The notes under the pieces: generated by a model
What the model was told of the DNA's origin: nothing
The model's input: the letters and a program-made list of their open reading frames with translations, nothing else
Database searches by the model: none
Made by a program: the position numbers and the translations under genes
Shown: piece by piece, positions 16,609 to 26,641 of the stretch
How positions within the stretch are numbered: the first letter of the stretch is position 1
Layout: every line of letters starts with the position of its first letter
From: Mycobacterium sp. AT1
GTDB taxonomy: Bacteria > Actinomycetota > Actinomycetes > Mycobacteriales > Mycobacteriaceae
Direction of reading: 5' to 3'
Length of the DNA stretch: 64,000 nucleotides
Assembly: GCF_002043095.1 (NCBI RefSeq)
Contig: NZ_MVOC01000015.1
Span: 1 to 64,000 of the forward strand

Positions 16609-17634
16609 TCAGGGCATCAGGATGACCTTCACGCACTCCGGACTGCGGGCCGCCACCGCGGCGTAGGCGTCTGCCGCCGCGTCCAGCGGGAAGCGGTGGG
16701 TGAAGATCCCGTCGGTGCGCAACGACCCACCGGTCACCAGCGGAAGCAGGTCGACCCACGTCTGCTGGATCGGCGCGGTCGTCATGCGCAGGGTGAGGTT
16801 GCGAATCAGCGCCATGAGGATGGGCAGCGGGTAGGGGTTGAGGTCGTGCACGCCGAGGACCGACACGGTGCCGTCGGCGCGCACGCACGTCAGCGCGTCG
16901 TTCAGGGTGGCGTCCAAGGCGACGGTGTCGATGACGCTGTCCGCGCCGCGGCCGCCGGTGTGCTCGAGTACGGCCGCGACGGTCGGACCCTCCAACGCCG
17001 TGGCCCCGGAATTCACCGCCAGCGCGCGGCGACCCGCGACGGGGTCGGCGGCCAGCACGGTGCCCGCTCCCTGGGCGAACGCCGCGCGCACCGCGCAAAG
17101 CCCGACGGCGCCAAGGCCGATGACGACGACCGTCCCGCCCGGCGGGATATCGGCCTTCTTCGCACCGATCCACCCGGTCGACAGATTGTCGGTCAGCAAC
17201 AGCGCGGCCTCGTCGTCGACGCCATCGGGAATCCGCAAAAGCTGAAAGTTCGCGTTGGGCACCGCAACTGCGGTGGCCTGCCCTCCGCCGAGCACGCCGG
17301 AGCCGAAGATCTGCATGCCCCGAACACACGTAACCGGGTTGCCCGTGGCGCACCCGGCGCACTTCCCGCACCCGGTGACCGACGCCGCGAGCACGCGGTC
17401 ACCGACGCGCACGTTCGACACCTCCGGCCCCACTTCCAGGACCGTGCCGATGAATTCGTGACCGACGGCCACCCCGTCGCCGACCGGTAGATCGCCGTCG
17501 TAGAAGTGCAGATCGGATCCGCAGATGGCCGTCGACTCGACGCCGACCACCGCTCCGTCTGCTCCCGGCGGGACCGGGTCGGGGGCGTCGCGGACCTCGA
17601 CGGAACCGGGACCGGTGATGACGACGTTGCGCAT
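16609..17634 (-). CDS. Zinc-dependent alcohol dehydrogenase (MDR family)
   Basis: A 341-residue medium-chain dehydrogenase. Catalytic zinc ligands appear in STAICGSDLHFYDG and VGHEFIGTV; the structural zinc loop has four Cys in CGKCAGCATGNPVTC. The NAD(P)-binding motif is VVIGLGAVGLCAVRAA. Substrate is probably a small or medium alcohol or polyol. The ATG lies 7 nt after a TAGCGT box and so is probably leaderless. The promoter lies inside one copy of a 49-bp dispersed repeat. Confidence 0.87.
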   Translation of the reverse strand: MRNVVITGPGSVEVRDAPDPVPPGADGAVVGVESTAICGSDLHFYDGDLPVGDGVAVGHEFIGTVLEVGPEVSNVRVGDRVLAASVTGCGKCAGCATGNPVTCVRGMQIFGSGVLGGGQATAVAVPNANFQLLRIPDGVDDEAALLLTDNLSTGWIGAKKADIPPGGTVVVIGLGAVGLCAVRAAFAQGAGTVLAADPVAGRRALAVNSGATALEGPTVAAVLEHTGGRGADSVIDTVALDATLNDALTCVRADGTVSVLGVHDLNPYPLPILMALIRNLTLRMTTAPIQQTWVDLLPLVTGGSLRTDGIFTHRFPLDAAADAYAAVAARSPECVKVILMP

Positions 17635-17635
17635 C

Positions 17636-17684
17636 GGGCAGACGCTACCGCCGAGCCTGCGTCCCGAGGCGGGTAACGGCAGAC
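17636..17684. repeat. 49-bp dispersed repeat, copy 1
   Basis: Matches 18982-19030 base for base over 49 positions except for about 8 differences, without gaps. GACGC and GCGTC within it can pair. On the minus strand it carries the TAGCGT box of the alcohol dehydrogenase gene. Nothing else is recognised in the 178-bp gap around it. Confidence 0.6.
17642..17647 (-). promoter_or_regulatory. -10 element for the alcohol dehydrogenase gene
   Basis: TAGCGT, then 7 nt, then ATG 17634; leaderless arrangement. Inside the 49-bp repeat. Confidence 0.5.
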
Positions 17685-17812
17685 TTCGACGCGGCAGGAC
17701 GACTGGACTTGACCCGCCGTCCGGTCTCCAACTGTCTCCACCGAGACCCGACGCCGATCAGCCAGGAAGTCGAGTAGATCTACCTAGACGGTGCTGGGGC
17801 AGAGTGGTTTCC

Positions 17813-18100
17813 ATGAACGCATTCAACGAGATCTCCAAGAGCACGGCCGCTTTCTTCGTCCAGGCGGGCGCGTCATTCGGAGTGAGTTTCCTCGGAGCGA
17901 TCGGCGGGATCTACTTTCTCCCGCTGGACCCTTGGCAGAGACTGTTCCTCGGCATGACGGTGCTGTTCCTCGTCGCCAGCTCATTCACCCTGGCCAAGGT
18001 GATCCGCGATCAGCAAGAAGCCTCGACCATCCGTGTGCGTCTCGACGAGGCGCGGATGGAAAGGCTTATTGCAGAACATAATCCATTCAGTGCGGCATGA
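17813..18100 (+). CDS. YiaA/YiaB-family small membrane protein
   Basis: A 95-residue protein with two membrane helices: FFVQAGASFGVSFLGAIGGIYFLP-like segment (about residues 14-36) and LFLGMTVLFLVASSFTLAKV (44-63), then a charged tail. This is the YiaA/YiaB domain pattern; function is unknown. ATG 17813 is the only start that gives the complete first helix without an arginine-rich extension. Its stop is 9 bp from the convergent ArsR-SRPBCC gene. Confidence 0.75.
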   Translation: MNAFNEISKSTAAFFVQAGASFGVSFLGAIGGIYFLPLDPWQRLFLGMTVLFLVASSFTLAKVIRDQQEASTIRVRLDEARMERLIAEHNPFSAA

Positions 18101-18109
18101 CGCTTGGGA

Positions 18110-18919
18110 TCATGCGTTGACGTCTGCCACGTCCCAGGGCGCCTGCGGAAGTACGTCTCCGGTCTCGAGCAGCGACTTGAGGTTGGCGAGGACGGCCGGC
18201 CATCCGTTCGAAATACCCTGATACATATCCTTATTCGCCAGGTTCTCATGGCTGACCGTAAGTCGGACGATGTCTTGATGCGGCTGGACCAGGAACGTGA
18301 CGACCGACGGTCCGCCGGGCTTGTCCTCGTCGGGCGCGTCTTCGAAGGTGATTACCAGGCGCGTCGGGGGCTCGGCTTCGAGCACCTTGCCGACGACGTC
18401 GGCATGTTCTGATCCATCGGTCCGTCGGTGCTCCCAGGGCGAGCCGGGCCGCCAGTCCGAGATGTTGGCGTGTCCCCAGTACTTGGCCGTCAGATCGGCA
18501 TCGGTCAGCGCGTTCCATACCTGTTCTGCGGTCGCGCGGATATATGTGACGTAGACGTAACTCGGTACAGCGGTATCTGTTTCGGTCATGGCGTACTCCT
18601 CTGCTCGTTTTTTGACATCGCTCAGCATCTGCAAGCGCGGTTTCTCGAAACCCGAGATCCAGCGCTCCTCGACCTCGTGTATGGGCACGGGATTGAGGTA
18701 GTGCAGGCGTTCACGACCCCGGCGTACGACGGCCACGAGGTTGGCCTTCACCAAGACGTCGAGATGCTGAGTGGCCGACTGGCGTTTCATGTCCAGGGGA
18801 TCGCACAATTCACTCAGGGTCTGGCCAGTGTGGTCGCGCAGTCGGTCGAGCAGCATCCGCCGGGTGGGGTCCGCGAGCGCCTTGAAGACCGCGTCGATCT
18901 CGTGGGTCTCCTCTGTCAC
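18110..18919 (-). CDS. ArsR-family regulator fused to an SRPBCC (AHSA1-like) domain
   Basis: A 269-residue fusion. Residues 1-95 are an ArsR winged helix: [20 protein letters not shown], then [34 protein letters not shown]. No ArsR metal-binding Cys are seen, so it is probably not a metal sensor. The rest (from about 110) is an SRPBCC lipid/hydrophobe-binding fold with [28 protein letters not shown]. The SRPBCC part may sense a small molecule directly. I place the start at GTG 18919 because a TTGACA/CATACT promoter ends 6 nt before it; the longer frame would run through the operator. Confidence 0.82.
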   Translation of the reverse strand: MTEETHEIDAVFKALADPTRRMLLDRLRDHTGQTLSELCDPLDMKRQSATQHLDVLVKANLVAVVRRGRERLHYLNPVPIHEVEERWISGFEKPRLQMLSDVKKRAEEYAMTETDTAVPSYVYVTYIRATAEQVWNALTDADLTAKYWGHANISDWRPGSPWEHRRTDGSEHADVVGKVLEAEPPTRLVITFEDAPDEDKPGGPSVVTFLVQPHQDIVRLTVSHENLANKDMYQGISNGWPAVLANLKSLLETGDVLPQAPWDVADVNA

Positions 18920-18925
18920 GACAAA

Positions 18926-18955
18926 AGTATGCAGGCATTTACCTGCATATGTCAA
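18926..18955 (-). promoter_or_regulatory. Promoter and operator of the ArsR-SRPBCC gene
   Basis: On the minus strand TTGACA (18955-18950) and CATACT (18931-18926) are 18 bp apart. Between and across them lies a perfect inverted repeat, TATGCAGG (18928-18935) and CCTGCATA (18942-18949) with a 6-bp spacer. The GTG follows 6 nt after the -10. The position predicts tight autorepression. Confidence 0.7.
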
Positions 18956-18981
18956 CGGCAATTCGGGAAGCGATGGGCGGC

Positions 18982-19030
18982 GGGCAGACGCTACCGCCGG
19001 GTCGGCGTCCGGAGGCAGGTAATGAGAGAC
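18982..19030. repeat. 49-bp dispersed repeat, copy 2
   Basis: Second copy of the repeat at 17636-17684, gap-free with about 84% identity. It sits between the ArsR-SRPBCC promoter and the aldo-keto reductase promoter. The GACGC/GCGTC pairing is kept. Confidence 0.6.
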
Positions 19031-19055
19031 CCTCGCACTCGGCGTCGTCCAGTCG

Positions 19056-19061
19056 TACCGT
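19056..19061 (+). promoter_or_regulatory. -10 element for the aldo-keto reductase gene
   Basis: TACCGT, then 7 nt, then ATG 19069; leaderless arrangement. Confidence 0.5.
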
Positions 19062-19068
19062 CGATGAA

Positions 19069-20046
<978 letters not shown>

Positions 20047-20058
20047 GTCCGCGCTCCG

Positions 20059-20064
20059 TACGCT
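20059..20064 (+). promoter_or_regulatory. -10 element for selO
   Basis: TACGCT, then 7 nt, then GTG 20072; leaderless arrangement. Confidence 0.45.
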
Positions 20065-20071
20065 GGACGAG

Positions 20072-21535
20072 GTGAGTGCAGCACAGTCGACCACCGTCCT
20101 CAGGGACAGCCAGTTCGCGCGGGATCTGCCGGAGATGGCCGTCGCGTGGCGGGCCGCCGAGGCACCCGAACCACGCCTGCTGGCCGTCAACGAACCGTTG
20201 GCCGCCCAACTGGGCATCGACGCGACGTGGCTCGCGAGCCCAGCGGGTTTGCGACTGCTGGTCGGCGCCGAGGTGCCCGAGGGCGTCACACCGGTGGCCC
20301 AGGCCTACTCCGGGCACCAATTCGGCGGCTACACACCGCGTCTCGGTGACGGGCGCGCACTGTTGCTCGGCGAACTCACCGACTCCGACGGCCGTCGACG
20401 CGACCTGCACCTCAAGGGCTCGGGGCGCACCCCCTTCGCCCGCGGGGGCGACGGACTGGCGGCGGTCGGCCCGATGCTGCGTGAGTACGTCGTCAGCGAG
20501 TCGATGCATGCGCTTGGCATCCCGACGACGCGGGCACTCGCCGTCGTCGCGACCGGGGCCGACGTGTGGCGGGAGACGGCGCTGCCGGGGGCCGTCCTGG
20601 CCCGCGTCGCCAGCAGCCACCTTCGCGTCGGCAGCTTCCAGTACGCGGCCGCCTCAGGCGACCTCGACTTGGTGCGCCGCCTCGCCGACCACGCGATCGC
20701 TAGGCACTACCCCGCCGCGGCCGACGCCGAGCAGCCCTATCTGGCGCTGTTCGAGGCCGTGGTCGCCGCACAGGCGGCCCTGGTGGCGCGGTGGATGCTC
20801 GTCGGGTTCATCCACGGGGTGATGAACACCGACAACATGACGATCTCGGGCGAGACGATCGACTACGGGCCCTGTGCCTTCATGGAGGCCTACGACCCGG
20901 CGACGGTGTACAGCTCGATCGACCACGCGGGGCGCTACGCGTATGCCAATCAACCGATCGTGGCGCAGTGGAACCTGGCCCGCTTCGCCGAAACCCTTCT
21001 GCCGCTGATCTCCGACGACCAACAGCGCGCAGTGGAGCTCGCGGTGGCGTCGCTCGGCACGTTCACCGCCGCCTACGACACCGCCTGGGCGTCGGGCATG
21101 CGCGCCAAGCTCGGCGTGGCCGCCGACGTCGACGACGCGACGGTGACGTCCCTCGCCGACGACCTGCTGGGCCACCTGGCCCAAAGCCGGGTGGACTACA
21201 CGTCGTTCTTCCGCAGCCTGGCCGTGGCAGCCCGCGGGGACGCCGAACCCGCCCGTGGGTTGTTCGTGGACCTCGCAGGCTTCGACGCCTGGCTCACCCG
21301 GTGGCGGGCCCTCGACCCGGACGCCGAGGCGATGGACCGGGTCAATCCGGTGTACATCCCGCGCAACCACCTCGTCGAAGAGGCCCTGGCCGCAGCCACT
21401 TCCGGTGACGTCGGCCCGCTGAACCGGCTGCTCGAGGCCGTTGCGTCGCCGTTCGACGAACGCCCCGACTTCGAGCGGTACGCCGCCCCGGCCCCGGACG
21501 ACTTCGGGCCGTATCAGACGTTCTGCGGAACCTGA
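20072..21535 (+). CDS. selO: SelO/YdiU protein adenylyltransferase
   Basis: A 487-residue SelO-family pseudokinase-fold enzyme that transfers AMP to Ser, Thr or Tyr of target proteins. Visible are [18 protein letters not shown] and [20 protein letters not shown] (nucleotide loop and conserved Arg), then [13 protein letters not shown] and [13 protein letters not shown], the metal-binding Asn and Asp. The protein ends QTFCGT, with the Cys where eukaryotic SelO carries selenocysteine. GTG start fits the -10 box. In bacteria SelO is linked to oxidative-stress protection. Confidence 0.92.
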   Translation: MSAAQSTTVLRDSQFARDLPEMAVAWRAAEAPEPRLLAVNEPLAAQLGIDATWLASPAGLRLLVGAEVPEGVTPVAQAYSGHQFGGYTPRLGDGRALLLGELTDSDGRRRDLHLKGSGRTPFARGGDGLAAVGPMLREYVVSESMHALGIPTTRALAVVATGADVWRETALPGAVLARVASSHLRVGSFQYAAASGDLDLVRRLADHAIARHYPAAADAEQPYLALFEAVVAAQAALVARWMLVGFIHGVMNTDNMTISGETIDYGPCAFMEAYDPATVYSSIDHAGRYAYANQPIVAQWNLARFAETLLPLISDDQQRAVELAVASLGTFTAAYDTAWASGMRAKLGVAADVDDATVTSLADDLLGHLAQSRVDYTSFFRSLAVAARGDAEPARGLFVDLAGFDAWLTRWRALDPDAEAMDRVNPVYIPRNHLVEEALAAATSGDVGPLNRLLEAVASPFDERPDFERYAAPAPDDFGPYQTFCGT

Positions 21536-21605
21536 CCGTTCGACGTCGCGGAGATCACTTTCGTTCGGGTGGTTTGCGTTCGCGAAAATTAGGCAAACTA
21601 GCAGC

Positions 21606-22412
21606 ATGACCTTGCGCTCCCTCACCCCAGTTCTCGGTGTTGCGGCGACTCTGACGTGGGCTTTGGTGAGCGGCGCGGCTCCTGGCGCGTCCGCCGAACC
21701 CGTGCCGAACGCGTCCAACCCGGTGTGCCCCGACGTCGAGGTGGTATTCGCCCGCGGCACCGGCGAGCCAGCGGGCGTCGGCTACGTCGGACAAGCCTTC
21801 GTCGACTCGCTGCAGTCGAAGGTCGGCAACAAGTCGGTCAGCGTCTACGCGGTGAATTACCCTGCCACCATTGAGTTCCCGCGCGCCGTCGACGGAATCA
21901 ACGATGCCGCCGCCCACATTCAGGCCACCGCGACGAACTGCCCGAAGACCAAGATCGTGCTCGGCGGGTTCTCCCAGGGCGCCGCCGTCGCGGGCTTCGT
22001 CACCGCCGACGTCGTCCCGCCGGGCGCCGCGGACTCCGGTGTGACGGGGCCCCTGCCGCCTGCCATCGCCGACCACGTCGCCGCGGTGACTCTGTTCGGT
22101 AAGCCGTCGGAGCGCTTCATGAGCTTCGTCAACGAACCCGCAATCGTCATCGGCCCGAAGTACGCGGGCAAGACCCTTGACTCGTGCGTGCCGGGAGATC
22201 CGATCTGCTCCGACGGTGGCGACTTCGGCCTGCACAACGCCTACGTTCCCGACGGGCTGGTCGACCAGGCTGCCGACTACGCCGTCGGCAAGCTCGGCTA
22301 CACCGTCCCCGCTGCGCCGCCGCCACCGCCGGCCCCCGATGCCCTCGCCGGCCCGGCCCCGGTCCCTGCACCGGGCCCAGCACCGGGACCCCCGGTCGTC
22401 GCGCCCGCTTGA
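21606..22412 (+). CDS. Cutinase-family secreted esterase
   Basis: A 268-residue exported alpha/beta hydrolase. Signal peptide residues 1-30 ending ASA. Catalytic Ser123 lies in GGFSQGAAV; Asp and His follow in CSDGGDFGLHNAY, and the Cys pairs around NPVCPDV/TNCPKT and DSCVPGDPIC fit the family disulfides. The C-terminal 35 residues are Pro/Ala-rich and may be a wall-spanning tail. Mycobacterial cutinase-like proteins cleave esters, lipids or polyesters at the cell envelope. The 70-bp upstream gap is AT-richer but shows no clear promoter. Confidence 0.9.
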   Translation: MTLRSLTPVLGVAATLTWALVSGAAPGASAEPVPNASNPVCPDVEVVFARGTGEPAGVGYVGQAFVDSLQSKVGNKSVSVYAVNYPATIEFPRAVDGINDAAAHIQATATNCPKTKIVLGGFSQGAAVAGFVTADVVPPGAADSGVTGPLPPAIADHVAAVTLFGKPSERFMSFVNEPAIVIGPKYAGKTLDSCVPGDPICSDGGDFGLHNAYVPDGLVDQAADYAVGKLGYTVPAAPPPPPAPDALAGPAPVPAPGPAPGPPVVAPA

Positions 22413-22425
22413 GCCGCAACGACTT

Positions 22426-23013
22426 TCAGCGGCGAAGCAGCCGCGCTGCCGATAGCAGCTGCCAGCCGATGATGGTGTAGACGCAGGCTCGTTCCCACAC
22501 CGCGCCGGGGAGGACGACGGTCGACGCGGTGACCGCCCCGACGGAAAGCATGCCGAAGGCCAGGAAGCCCAGCGCCGCGAGCCCGACGGACGTCAGCCGG
22601 TACCACCGGGATTCGCTCACTAGTCGGTGCCCGGCAAGGATGGCGGCGTTGCCCCCGACGATGGCCACCGCCGCGGCCGAGACGTGCACCCAGGCGATCC
22701 CCGCGCCGCCGCTCGGCACCGACGCGACGACGACGTTGCCGACCGCGTTGGCCGCCGCACACGCCACGAAGAGACCGCTGCTACGCCCGCGGTTCGCGCG
22801 CGTCAATGCCACCGCCGCCGCGAGGAACAACGTGCCCTGCACGACGAACGCCGTGTTCATCAGATGGCTCAGCGGCGAATCGGGCCTGCCGAGGTCACTG
22901 ATGAAGTTCGTCGCATACCGGTAGCCCGGATGACCCGCGGCGGCCATCGCCTCGAGCCCGAGGTACGCCACGCCTGCCACCGCCCAGCACGCACCGGCGA
23001 TCCTGACCGTCAC
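22426..23013 (-). CDS. DUF998 membrane protein
   Basis: A 195-residue protein with five or six membrane helices. The region YATNFISDLGRPDSPLSHLMN between helices 1 and 2 is characteristic of DUF998. Function unknown. It overlaps the PucR gene by 4 bp (ATGA) and is therefore translationally coupled to it, which suggests the two belong together. Convergent with the cutinase gene. Confidence 0.8.
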   Translation of the reverse strand: MTVRIAGACWAVAGVAYLGLEAMAAAGHPGYRYATNFISDLGRPDSPLSHLMNTAFVVQGTLFLAAAVALTRANRGRSSGLFVACAAANAVGNVVVASVPSGGAGIAWVHVSAAAVAIVGGNAAILAGHRLVSESRWYRLTSVGLAALGFLAFGMLSVGAVTASTVVLPGAVWERACVYTIIGWQLLSAARLLRR

Positions 23014-24218
23014 GGCGAAACACCAAGGGCCACTGTCAGTTCCAGGATCATCCGCGGGTCGTCGAGACGGTCCCCATAGAGCTCACGCAGCTGGGTCATG
23101 CGGTAGCGGACCGTCTGCGGGTGCACGAACAGCTCGGCCGCGACCGCCTCGCGCTGGCCCTGGTGCAGAAGCCACGACCGCAGCGTCTCGGCCAGTCTCT
23201 CGGCAGTGTTGGGTCGCAGTTCCGCCAGCGGCGCAAGGGCGTGGCGGCGAAGGTCGGCGACGGCTTCGCGGTCGGCGGTGAGGACCAACTCGACGAGATG
23301 CTCCTCGGTGTCGACGATCTCCTCGTCGACCTGCAGCTGCCTGGCCCGCAGGGCACGTCGGTAAGACGACTCCACCAGCGCCCACGGTCGGGCCGGGCCG
23401 ACCAAGGCTCGTCGGCCCTGCAGCGCCGACCGCAGCTGCCCGCGGTGCCTGCCGTCCAGGTCGGGTACGAGCAGCACCGCAAGGGACTCCGAGGGATCGA
23501 CTCCCGGCAGGTCTTCACTCAGTTGCAACGTCGCCTGTCCGAATCGGGCTGCCAGTCCGCGGGTCTGCGCCTCGGCCACCAGGACCGCCGTCAACGTCTC
23601 CGGTGGGTGCCAGCCCGCCTCCTCGGCGCTGGCCTTCAACGTCTCGACGGTCTCCCCGGCGAGCAATTGCTTGGCCAGCCTGTCGAGGTATCGCTGGCGG
23701 ACCCTGCCCGTGGTCGCCAGTTCGTCGGTGTGTCCTGCGACGCTGGCTGCCGACAGCTCGTCGATGAACGCGAACACCAACTCCGCGAAGCGGGCCACGG
23801 TCTCGGCGGCCAGTCCAGCGGCCACGGCCGTCGACGACAACTCCCGCCACGCGACGCGGGCGCCGACGCGGTACGCCGAGAGCAGCGCATCCATGGTTCG
23901 GCCCTGCCGGGCCTCGCCACGGCCGAGTTCGTAGGCCCCGTCGAGCGCGGGTGAGAGCGTCGCACTCGGATCGGAGTCGTGTGATCGCACGGCGAGCCGC
24001 AGGAATGCCCCGAGCGCCATCTGCACGGCGTTCTCGATGGTCTGGCCCATGCGGCCGCTGAAGGCGCGCGCATAGCTGGGGACCTCGACCGTCACCGCGG
24101 TCACCGTGTTCTCCGCCATCCGCGGCAGGACGGCTTGAAGGGCCTCGACCACCTCGTCGGACAGGTCGAGGCTGGTGAGGCGGCCCTCAGGGCCTGAAGC
24201 CCCCGATGATTCCGGCAA
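23010..24218 (-). CDS. PucR/CdaR-type transcriptional regulator
   Basis: A 402-residue regulator. The N-terminal helical sensing region (EVVEALQAVLPRMAENTVTAV...) is followed by a GGDEF-like CdaR module and a C-terminal PucR helix-turn-helix: LRSWLLHQGQREAVAAELFVHPQTVRYRMTQLRELYG. The open frame begins at a TTG, but the true start is unsure. It is divergent from a ferredoxin reductase-desaturase pair, the arrangement expected for a fatty-acid-desaturation regulator. Ligand unknown. Confidence 0.83.
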   Translation of the reverse strand: MPESSGASGPEGRLTSLDLSDEVVEALQAVLPRMAENTVTAVTVEVPSYARAFSGRMGQTIENAVQMALGAFLRLAVRSHDSDPSATLSPALDGAYELGRGEARQGRTMDALLSAYRVGARVAWRELSSTAVAAGLAAETVARFAELVFAFIDELSAASVAGHTDELATTGRVRQRYLDRLAKQLLAGETVETLKASAEEAGWHPPETLTAVLVAEAQTRGLAARFGQATLQLSEDLPGVDPSESLAVLLVPDLDGRHRGQLRSALQGRRALVGPARPWALVESSYRRALRARQLQVDEEIVDTEEHLVELVLTADREAVADLRRHALAPLAELRPNTAERLAETLRSWLLHQGQREAVAAELFVHPQTVRYRMTQLRELYGDRLDDPRMILELTVALGVSP

Positions 24219-24244
24219 AACTATTCCCTACGAACAATTTCATG

Positions 24245-24256
24245 GTGAACATTCAC
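24245..24256. promoter_or_regulatory. Dyad upstream of the first reductase-desaturase pair
   Basis: GTGAA-CA-TTCAC in the 85-bp gap between the PucR gene and the reductase gene. Its left part GGTGAACA recurs in the dyad upstream of the second reductase-desaturase pair. Confidence 0.45.
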
Positions 24257-24303
24257 GCCTGACATCCAAGACTTTATACCTCCTTCTCAGCCACAGTAGG
24301 ACT

Positions 24304-25389
24304 ATGACGACGACAGCACCCCGGCCGACGACCGTCGGCGCGCTGCGGGCACGGGTCATCAGGTTCGCCGAACGCGTGACGACACCCCTAGTGCCCGCCG
24401 ACTACCTCGACGTCATCGACCCCCTCCGCTCGAGCGCCGACCTCCGCGGCCGCATCGTCGCCATCAATCCCGAGACGCGCGACGCCGTCAGCGTGGTCAT
24501 CAAGCCCGGCCGCGGATGGCGGGGCCACACCCCGGGGCAGTACGTGCGCATCGGGATCGACGTCGACGGAGTCCGCCAATGGCGGGCGTACTCGCTGACC
24601 TCGAAGACCACCGACGACACCATCGCCGTGACGGTCAAGGCCATTCCGGACGGAAAGGTGAGCAATCACCTCGTCCGCCGCGCCACCATCGGAACGATCG
24701 TCCAACTCGACCAGGCCGCAGGCGATTTCACCCTCGGTGTCCAGCCGCCCCCGAAGATCCTGTTCCTGACCGCGGGCAGCGGCGTGACCCCGGCGATGGG
24801 AATGCTGCGCAACCTGACCGACGCGAGCTCGGACGTCGTGGTCGTGCACTCCGCCCCCACCGCCGACGACGTCATCTTCGGCGGCGAACTCCGCATGATG
24901 GCCCGTGAAGGCCGAATCTGCTTGGTGGAGAAGCACACCGACACCGACGGGATGCTCGACGTCGCCACGCTCGACGACCTGGTCGACGACCTCGCCGACC
25001 GTCAGACGTGGGCATGCGGACCCGCCGGAATGCTGGACGCGCTCGAAATGCGCTGGGCAGCCGACGGCATCTCCGATCGACTGCACACCGAGCGGTTCCG
25101 GCCCACCGTCATCACCGCAGGCGACGGCGGCTCGGTCAGCTTCACCAAGACGGGCACCGTCGTCGAGGCGACCGGTGCCGAAACACTTCTCGACGCAGGC
25201 GAGGCCGCTGGCGTCCTGATGCCGTCGGGCTGCCGGATGGGCGTCTGCTTTGGCTGCGTGGTGCCCCTGCGTCAAGGCGCCGTCCGCGACCTGCGTACCG
25301 GCGACGTCACCACCGCCACTCCCGGCGACAACGTCCAAATCCAGACCTGCGTCTCTGCCGCCGCGGGCTCGTGCGACATCGATCTCTGA
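24304..25389 (+). CDS. Ferredoxin reductase-type oxidoreductase partner of the desaturase (copy A)
   Basis: A 361-residue electron-transfer protein with three modules: FAD domain (RAYSLTS near residue 96), NAD(P) domain (FLTAGSGVTPAMGMLRNL, then TWACGPAGMLDAL) and a C-terminal plant-type [2Fe-2S] domain with Cys in GCRMGVCFGC and QIQTCVS. It is the equivalent of the reductase that feeds electrons to DesA3 in mycobacteria. The desaturase follows after 18 bp. ATG 24304 starts the homologous region; the longer frame is rejected. Confidence 0.88.
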   Translation: MTTTAPRPTTVGALRARVIRFAERVTTPLVPADYLDVIDPLRSSADLRGRIVAINPETRDAVSVVIKPGRGWRGHTPGQYVRIGIDVDGVRQWRAYSLTSKTTDDTIAVTVKAIPDGKVSNHLVRRATIGTIVQLDQAAGDFTLGVQPPPKILFLTAGSGVTPAMGMLRNLTDASSDVVVVHSAPTADDVIFGGELRMMAREGRICLVEKHTDTDGMLDVATLDDLVDDLADRQTWACGPAGMLDALEMRWAADGISDRLHTERFRPTVITAGDGGSVSFTKTGTVVEATGAETLLDAGEAAGVLMPSGCRMGVCFGCVVPLRQGAVRDLRTGDVTTATPGDNVQIQTCVSAAAGSCDIDL

Positions 25390-25407
25390 CCCCTTAGGGA
25401 GCGCATC

Positions 25408-26574
25408 ATGACCACCGCAATCAAAACCGTTAAGGTCGAGCAGAACCCGACCACCGCACACCTCACGGCCGAGGACATCGAGAACCTGGGCCGCGAGCTC
25501 GACGCCATCCGCGAACAGGTCATCGCCAGCCGCGGCGAACGCGACGCCGCCTACATCCGCAAGGTGATCGACGGTCAGCGCAAGCTCGAATTGGGCAGCC
25601 GCGCCGTCCTGCTGTTCTCGCTGTTCCCGCCCGCCTGGTTCGTCGGCACCGTCGGACTGTCGATCTCCAAGATCGTCGAGAACATGGAGATCGGCCACAA
25701 CGTCATGCACGGCCAGTGGGACTGGATGCGCGACAGCAAGATTCACTCCACCACATGGGAGTGGGACAACGCCTCACCCGCCGAGATGTGGAAGCACTCG
25801 CACAACGAGGTCCACCACACCTACACCAACGTGCGCGGCAAGGACCACGACCTCGGCTACGGCATCATGCGCGTCGACGAGAACCAGAAGTGGGTGCCCT
25901 TCTACCTCGCGCAGCCGCTGTGGAACTTCATCAACGCCTGCGTCTTCGAATACGGCATCGCGGCGTACGACCTGCAGATCGGCAAGTACCTCAAGGGCCG
26001 CACCGACAAGGCGGAGTTCAAGGGCAAGGCCAAGCGGGTGCTCGCCAAGATCCGCAAGCAGGCCACCCGCGACTATCTGCTGCACCCGCTGCTGTCGGGC
26101 CCGTCGGCCCTGCCCACGCTGACCGCGAATCTGACGGCCAACCTCGTCCGCAACGTGTGGACGCACTCGGTGATCATGTGCGGGCACTTCCCCGAGGGCG
26201 TGCAGACCTTCGAGAAGAACTCCATCGACGGCGAGACCCGCGGCGAGTGGTATTTGCGCCAGATGCTCGGCTCGGCCAACATCTCCGGAAGTCGGTTGCT
26301 GCACTTCATGTCCGGCAACCTGTCGTTCCAGATCGAACATCACCTGTTCCCCGATCTGCCCAGCAATCGGTACCAGGAGATCGCGCCCAAGATCCAGGAC
26401 GTGTTCGAGCGCTACGGCCTGACCTACACCACCGGTTCGCTGCCGCGCCAAGTTGGCTCGGCTTGGAAGACGGTCTTCAAGCTGTCGCTGCCGAACGACT
26501 TCAAGGTCACCAACCTGTTGCGCCGTCGTCGGCCCACCGCCGCCGCCGAGCGCCCGGTGCTCAAGGCCGCCTAA
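25408..26574 (+). CDS. Membrane acyl-CoA (delta-9) desaturase, DesA3-like (copy A)
   Basis: A 388-residue di-iron membrane desaturase. The three His boxes are HNVMH (GHNVMHGQWDW), HSHNEVHH and IEHHLFPDLPSN. It should introduce a cis double bond into stearoyl-CoA-type substrates at the inner membrane, using the adjacent reductase. AGGGAG lies just upstream of the start. Paralogue of the gene at 34477-35712. Confidence 0.9.
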   Translation: MTTAIKTVKVEQNPTTAHLTAEDIENLGRELDAIREQVIASRGERDAAYIRKVIDGQRKLELGSRAVLLFSLFPPAWFVGTVGLSISKIVENMEIGHNVMHGQWDWMRDSKIHSTTWEWDNASPAEMWKHSHNEVHHTYTNVRGKDHDLGYGIMRVDENQKWVPFYLAQPLWNFINACVFEYGIAAYDLQIGKYLKGRTDKAEFKGKAKRVLAKIRKQATRDYLLHPLLSGPSALPTLTANLTANLVRNVWTHSVIMCGHFPEGVQTFEKNSIDGETRGEWYLRQMLGSANISGSRLLHFMSGNLSFQIEHHLFPDLPSNRYQEIAPKIQDVFERYGLTYTTGSLPRQVGSAWKTVFKLSLPNDFKVTNLLRRRRPTAAAERPVLKAA

Positions 26575-26601
26575 CTCCCCTCCCCCCTCGCGATTTAAAG
26601 A

Positions 26602-26625
26602 AAGATTGTGACCACTCGCAATCTT
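26602..26625. promoter_or_regulatory. Operator of the amidohydrolase-TetR-hydrolase operon
   Basis: Arms AAGATTGTGA (26602-26611) and TCGCAATCTT (26616-26625), 9 of 10 symmetric, with CCAC between. The dyad covers the -35 and most of the spacer of the promoter, as expected for repression by the TetR protein encoded in the same operon. Confidence 0.65.
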
Positions 26626-26634
26626 ATGTAGTGT
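26606..26634 (+). promoter_or_regulatory. Promoter of the amidohydrolase operon
   Basis: TTGTGA (-35), 17-bp spacer, TAGTGT (-10 at 26629-26634), then 7 nt to ATG 26642; leaderless. Confidence 0.6.
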
Positions 26635-26641
26635 GCGTCAC

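Noticed and set aside
18920-18961. Earlier ATG for the ArsR-SRPBCC gene
   Set aside because: It would put the coding region over the promoter and operator.
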